A stretch of 34,067 bases of DNA from JABDBK01 sp964453575. GTDB taxonomy: Bacteria; Pseudomonadota; Gammaproteobacteria; DSM-16500. A program made the position numbers and the translations under genes. Shown here piece by piece: positions 33,115 to 34,067 of the stretch (within the stretch, counting starts at the first letter, position 1; every line of letters begins with the position of its first letter). Below the pieces are notes generated by a model. That model was given only the letters and a program-made list of their open reading frames with translations. It searched no databases and had not been told where the DNA came from. The stretch lies in the NCBI GenBank assembly GCA_964453575.1, contig CAYVRW010000010.1, forward strand, positions 1-34,067, written 5' to 3'.

Positions 33115-34067
33115 ATGACATTCTCCGCAACTGACTTAAATGACAAAAAATCGTCCGATTACCGATACGCATTAAAAGCAGATGAAAAAACTCAATTAAC
33201 AACGTTAAGAGACGGCGGCATTAAACCCACCATTATAGCGGTTTATGACAAAAGTCATGGCAAAACTTATGCGGATGTAGCTATTCAACATTTTGAACAA
33301 AAAGGCATAAGAGTCATTAAGATTCTTTCCGATGCAACATTAAATCATCCGAATTTTAAATTTCTTCATATTGATGGTATTTATTTACCCGATGGCCCTA
33401 ATAAAGATCTGGGTCGCATGGAGCTTGAATGTGAACTCCTGCAAATAGCTGAGAAATGTGACGTGCCATTGCTCGGTATCTGCAGCGGATTAGAGACGAT
33501 GGGACATCATTCGGGCTATGAAATCGCAACTCTTCCAGCGAATAGTGAACATACGACCGTCCCAAATCAATCCATGATACGTGCAAACAATGTTGCTGTC
33601 GTTCAACCAGGTAGTCATTTGTATGAGGCTTTGCAATATAAGTTGAGAAATGAAAATCATGAAGCGATAGAATATCCCGTTGTTTGTTTACACGAGCAAC
33701 ACATGATAAAACATCCTGAAAATCATAAGGTAAAAGTAACAGGGAAAAATCAATCGGATGGTTTAGTTGAAAGTATTGAGAAACCAACCGGACACTATGT
33801 TTCTTTTGCGTTGCAGCATCAGCCTGAGGTCGTCCTCAATTTTTATGAAGAGCTCGCTTCCTTGGATTTAGATCATGAAATTTCACGGCTAGAAAATAAG
33901 CTTAAACATGCTGAACGACACATTAAAAATGTAGATGAAAAGATCAAACAAGTAGAAGGAGAACAAGTAGGATATAAATTGTTTGGTCTGAAAGAAGATG
34001 AATGGGCACGTCTAGAACTTCGCGATCACAAAGAAGATAGAGATAAACTTAAAAAATGCATAGAAGA
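33115..34067 (+). CDS. Class I glutamine-amidotransferase-like (peptidase C26) protein with coiled-coil tail (partial)
   Basis: The frame is open from ATG 33115 (AGGGGC upstream at 33105-33110) to the window end, 317 residues so far. Residues 35-250 look like a gamma-glutamyl hydrolase/PuuD-type domain: HIDGIYLPDGPNKDLG, the nucleophile elbow PLLGICSGLETMG (Cys123), and YVSFALQHQPEVV (His235, Glu238), a complete Cys-His-Glu set. The family cleaves gamma-glutamyl bonds or moves ammonia. From about residue 250 the sequence turns into a highly charged heptad-like coiled coil (ISRLENKLKHAERHIKNVDE), which ordinary members lack. No signal peptide. The combination suggests a non-metabolic, perhaps secreted, protein; this is inference. 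Confidence 0.85.
   Translation, partial: MTFSATDLNDKKSSDYRYALKADEKTQLTTLRDGGIKPTIIAVYDKSHGKTYADVAIQHFEQKGIRVIKILSDATLNHPNFKFLHIDGIYLPDGPNKDLGRMELECELLQIAEKCDVPLLGICSGLETMGHHSGYEIATLPANSEHTTVPNQSMIRANNVAVVQPGSHLYEALQYKLRNENHEAIEYPVVCLHEQHMIKHPENHKVKVTGKNQSDGLVESIEKPTGHYVSFALQHQPEVVLNFYEELASLDLDHEISRLENKLKHAERHIKNVDEKIKQVEGEQVGYKLFGLKEDEWARLELRDHKEDRDKLKKCIE

Noticed and set aside
1..34067. tRNA, rRNA, integrase, transposase or prophage genes
   Set aside because: None was seen on either strand. The effector-like genes are not in a recognisable integrated island.

Overview
This A+T-rich window looks like the chromosome of a gammaproteobacterium with a host-associated or intracellular life, most plausibly in or near the order Legionellales (Legionella, Coxiella, Berkiella and relatives). 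The evidence is the mix of ordinary gammaproteobacterial housekeeping genes (phosphopentomutase, D-Ala-D-Ala ligase, cytochrome oxidase, SppA, an Mla/MCE transporter) with many single genes carrying eukaryotic-type domains. The genus cannot be fixed from this window alone.

Layout. 1-1203: the tail of an unknown gene, then a protein with a permuted NlpC/P60-like His...Cys pattern ending in a possible prenylation signal. 1403-3910: an MFS transporter and phosphopentomutase (deoB). 3915-4040: a MITE-like inverted-repeat element. 4119-10139: three effector-like genes, namely F-box plus ankyrin-like plus CaaX; ankyrin plus cysteine-protease-like plus ankyrin; and a ten-repeat ankyrin protein with an unknown C-terminal half. 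10459-12165: two different L,D-transpeptidases. 12288-18110: a small lipoprotein, ddl, then a coupled TolC / HlyD / MacB-type ATPase / MacB-type permease series. 18150-18740: a DinJ-YafQ toxin-antitoxin pair with a clear promoter inside a palindrome. 18868-19884: an RGS-like protein. 19881-25457 (minus): an aa3/caa3-type cytochrome c oxidase operon (ctaC, ctaD, ctaE) with a PEBP-family gene and a Cys-rich exported protein in the middle, followed by a rhodanese. 25509-26465: sppA. 26527-27678: a U-box-like membrane protein. 27816-31072: an MCE/Mla phospholipid-transport operon (STAS-MlaE, MlaF, MlaD, auxiliary lipoprotein). 31049-32963 (minus): a RAP-domain protein with 45-residue tandem repeats, interrupted by a 100-N assembly gap. 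33115-end: a class I glutamine-amidotransferase-like protein with a coiled-coil tail, cut by the window edge.

How it fits together. Cell-envelope and energy genes form normal operons. Between them sit stand-alone genes that look like secreted host-manipulation proteins. The F-box and U-box point to the host ubiquitin system, the RGS-like domain to host G-protein signalling, the CaaX ends to anchoring on host membranes by host prenyltransferases, and the RAP/45-mer protein to RNA or organelle targets. These roles are inferred from domain resemblance read by eye. No secretion-system gene lies in the window, so secretion itself is not shown.
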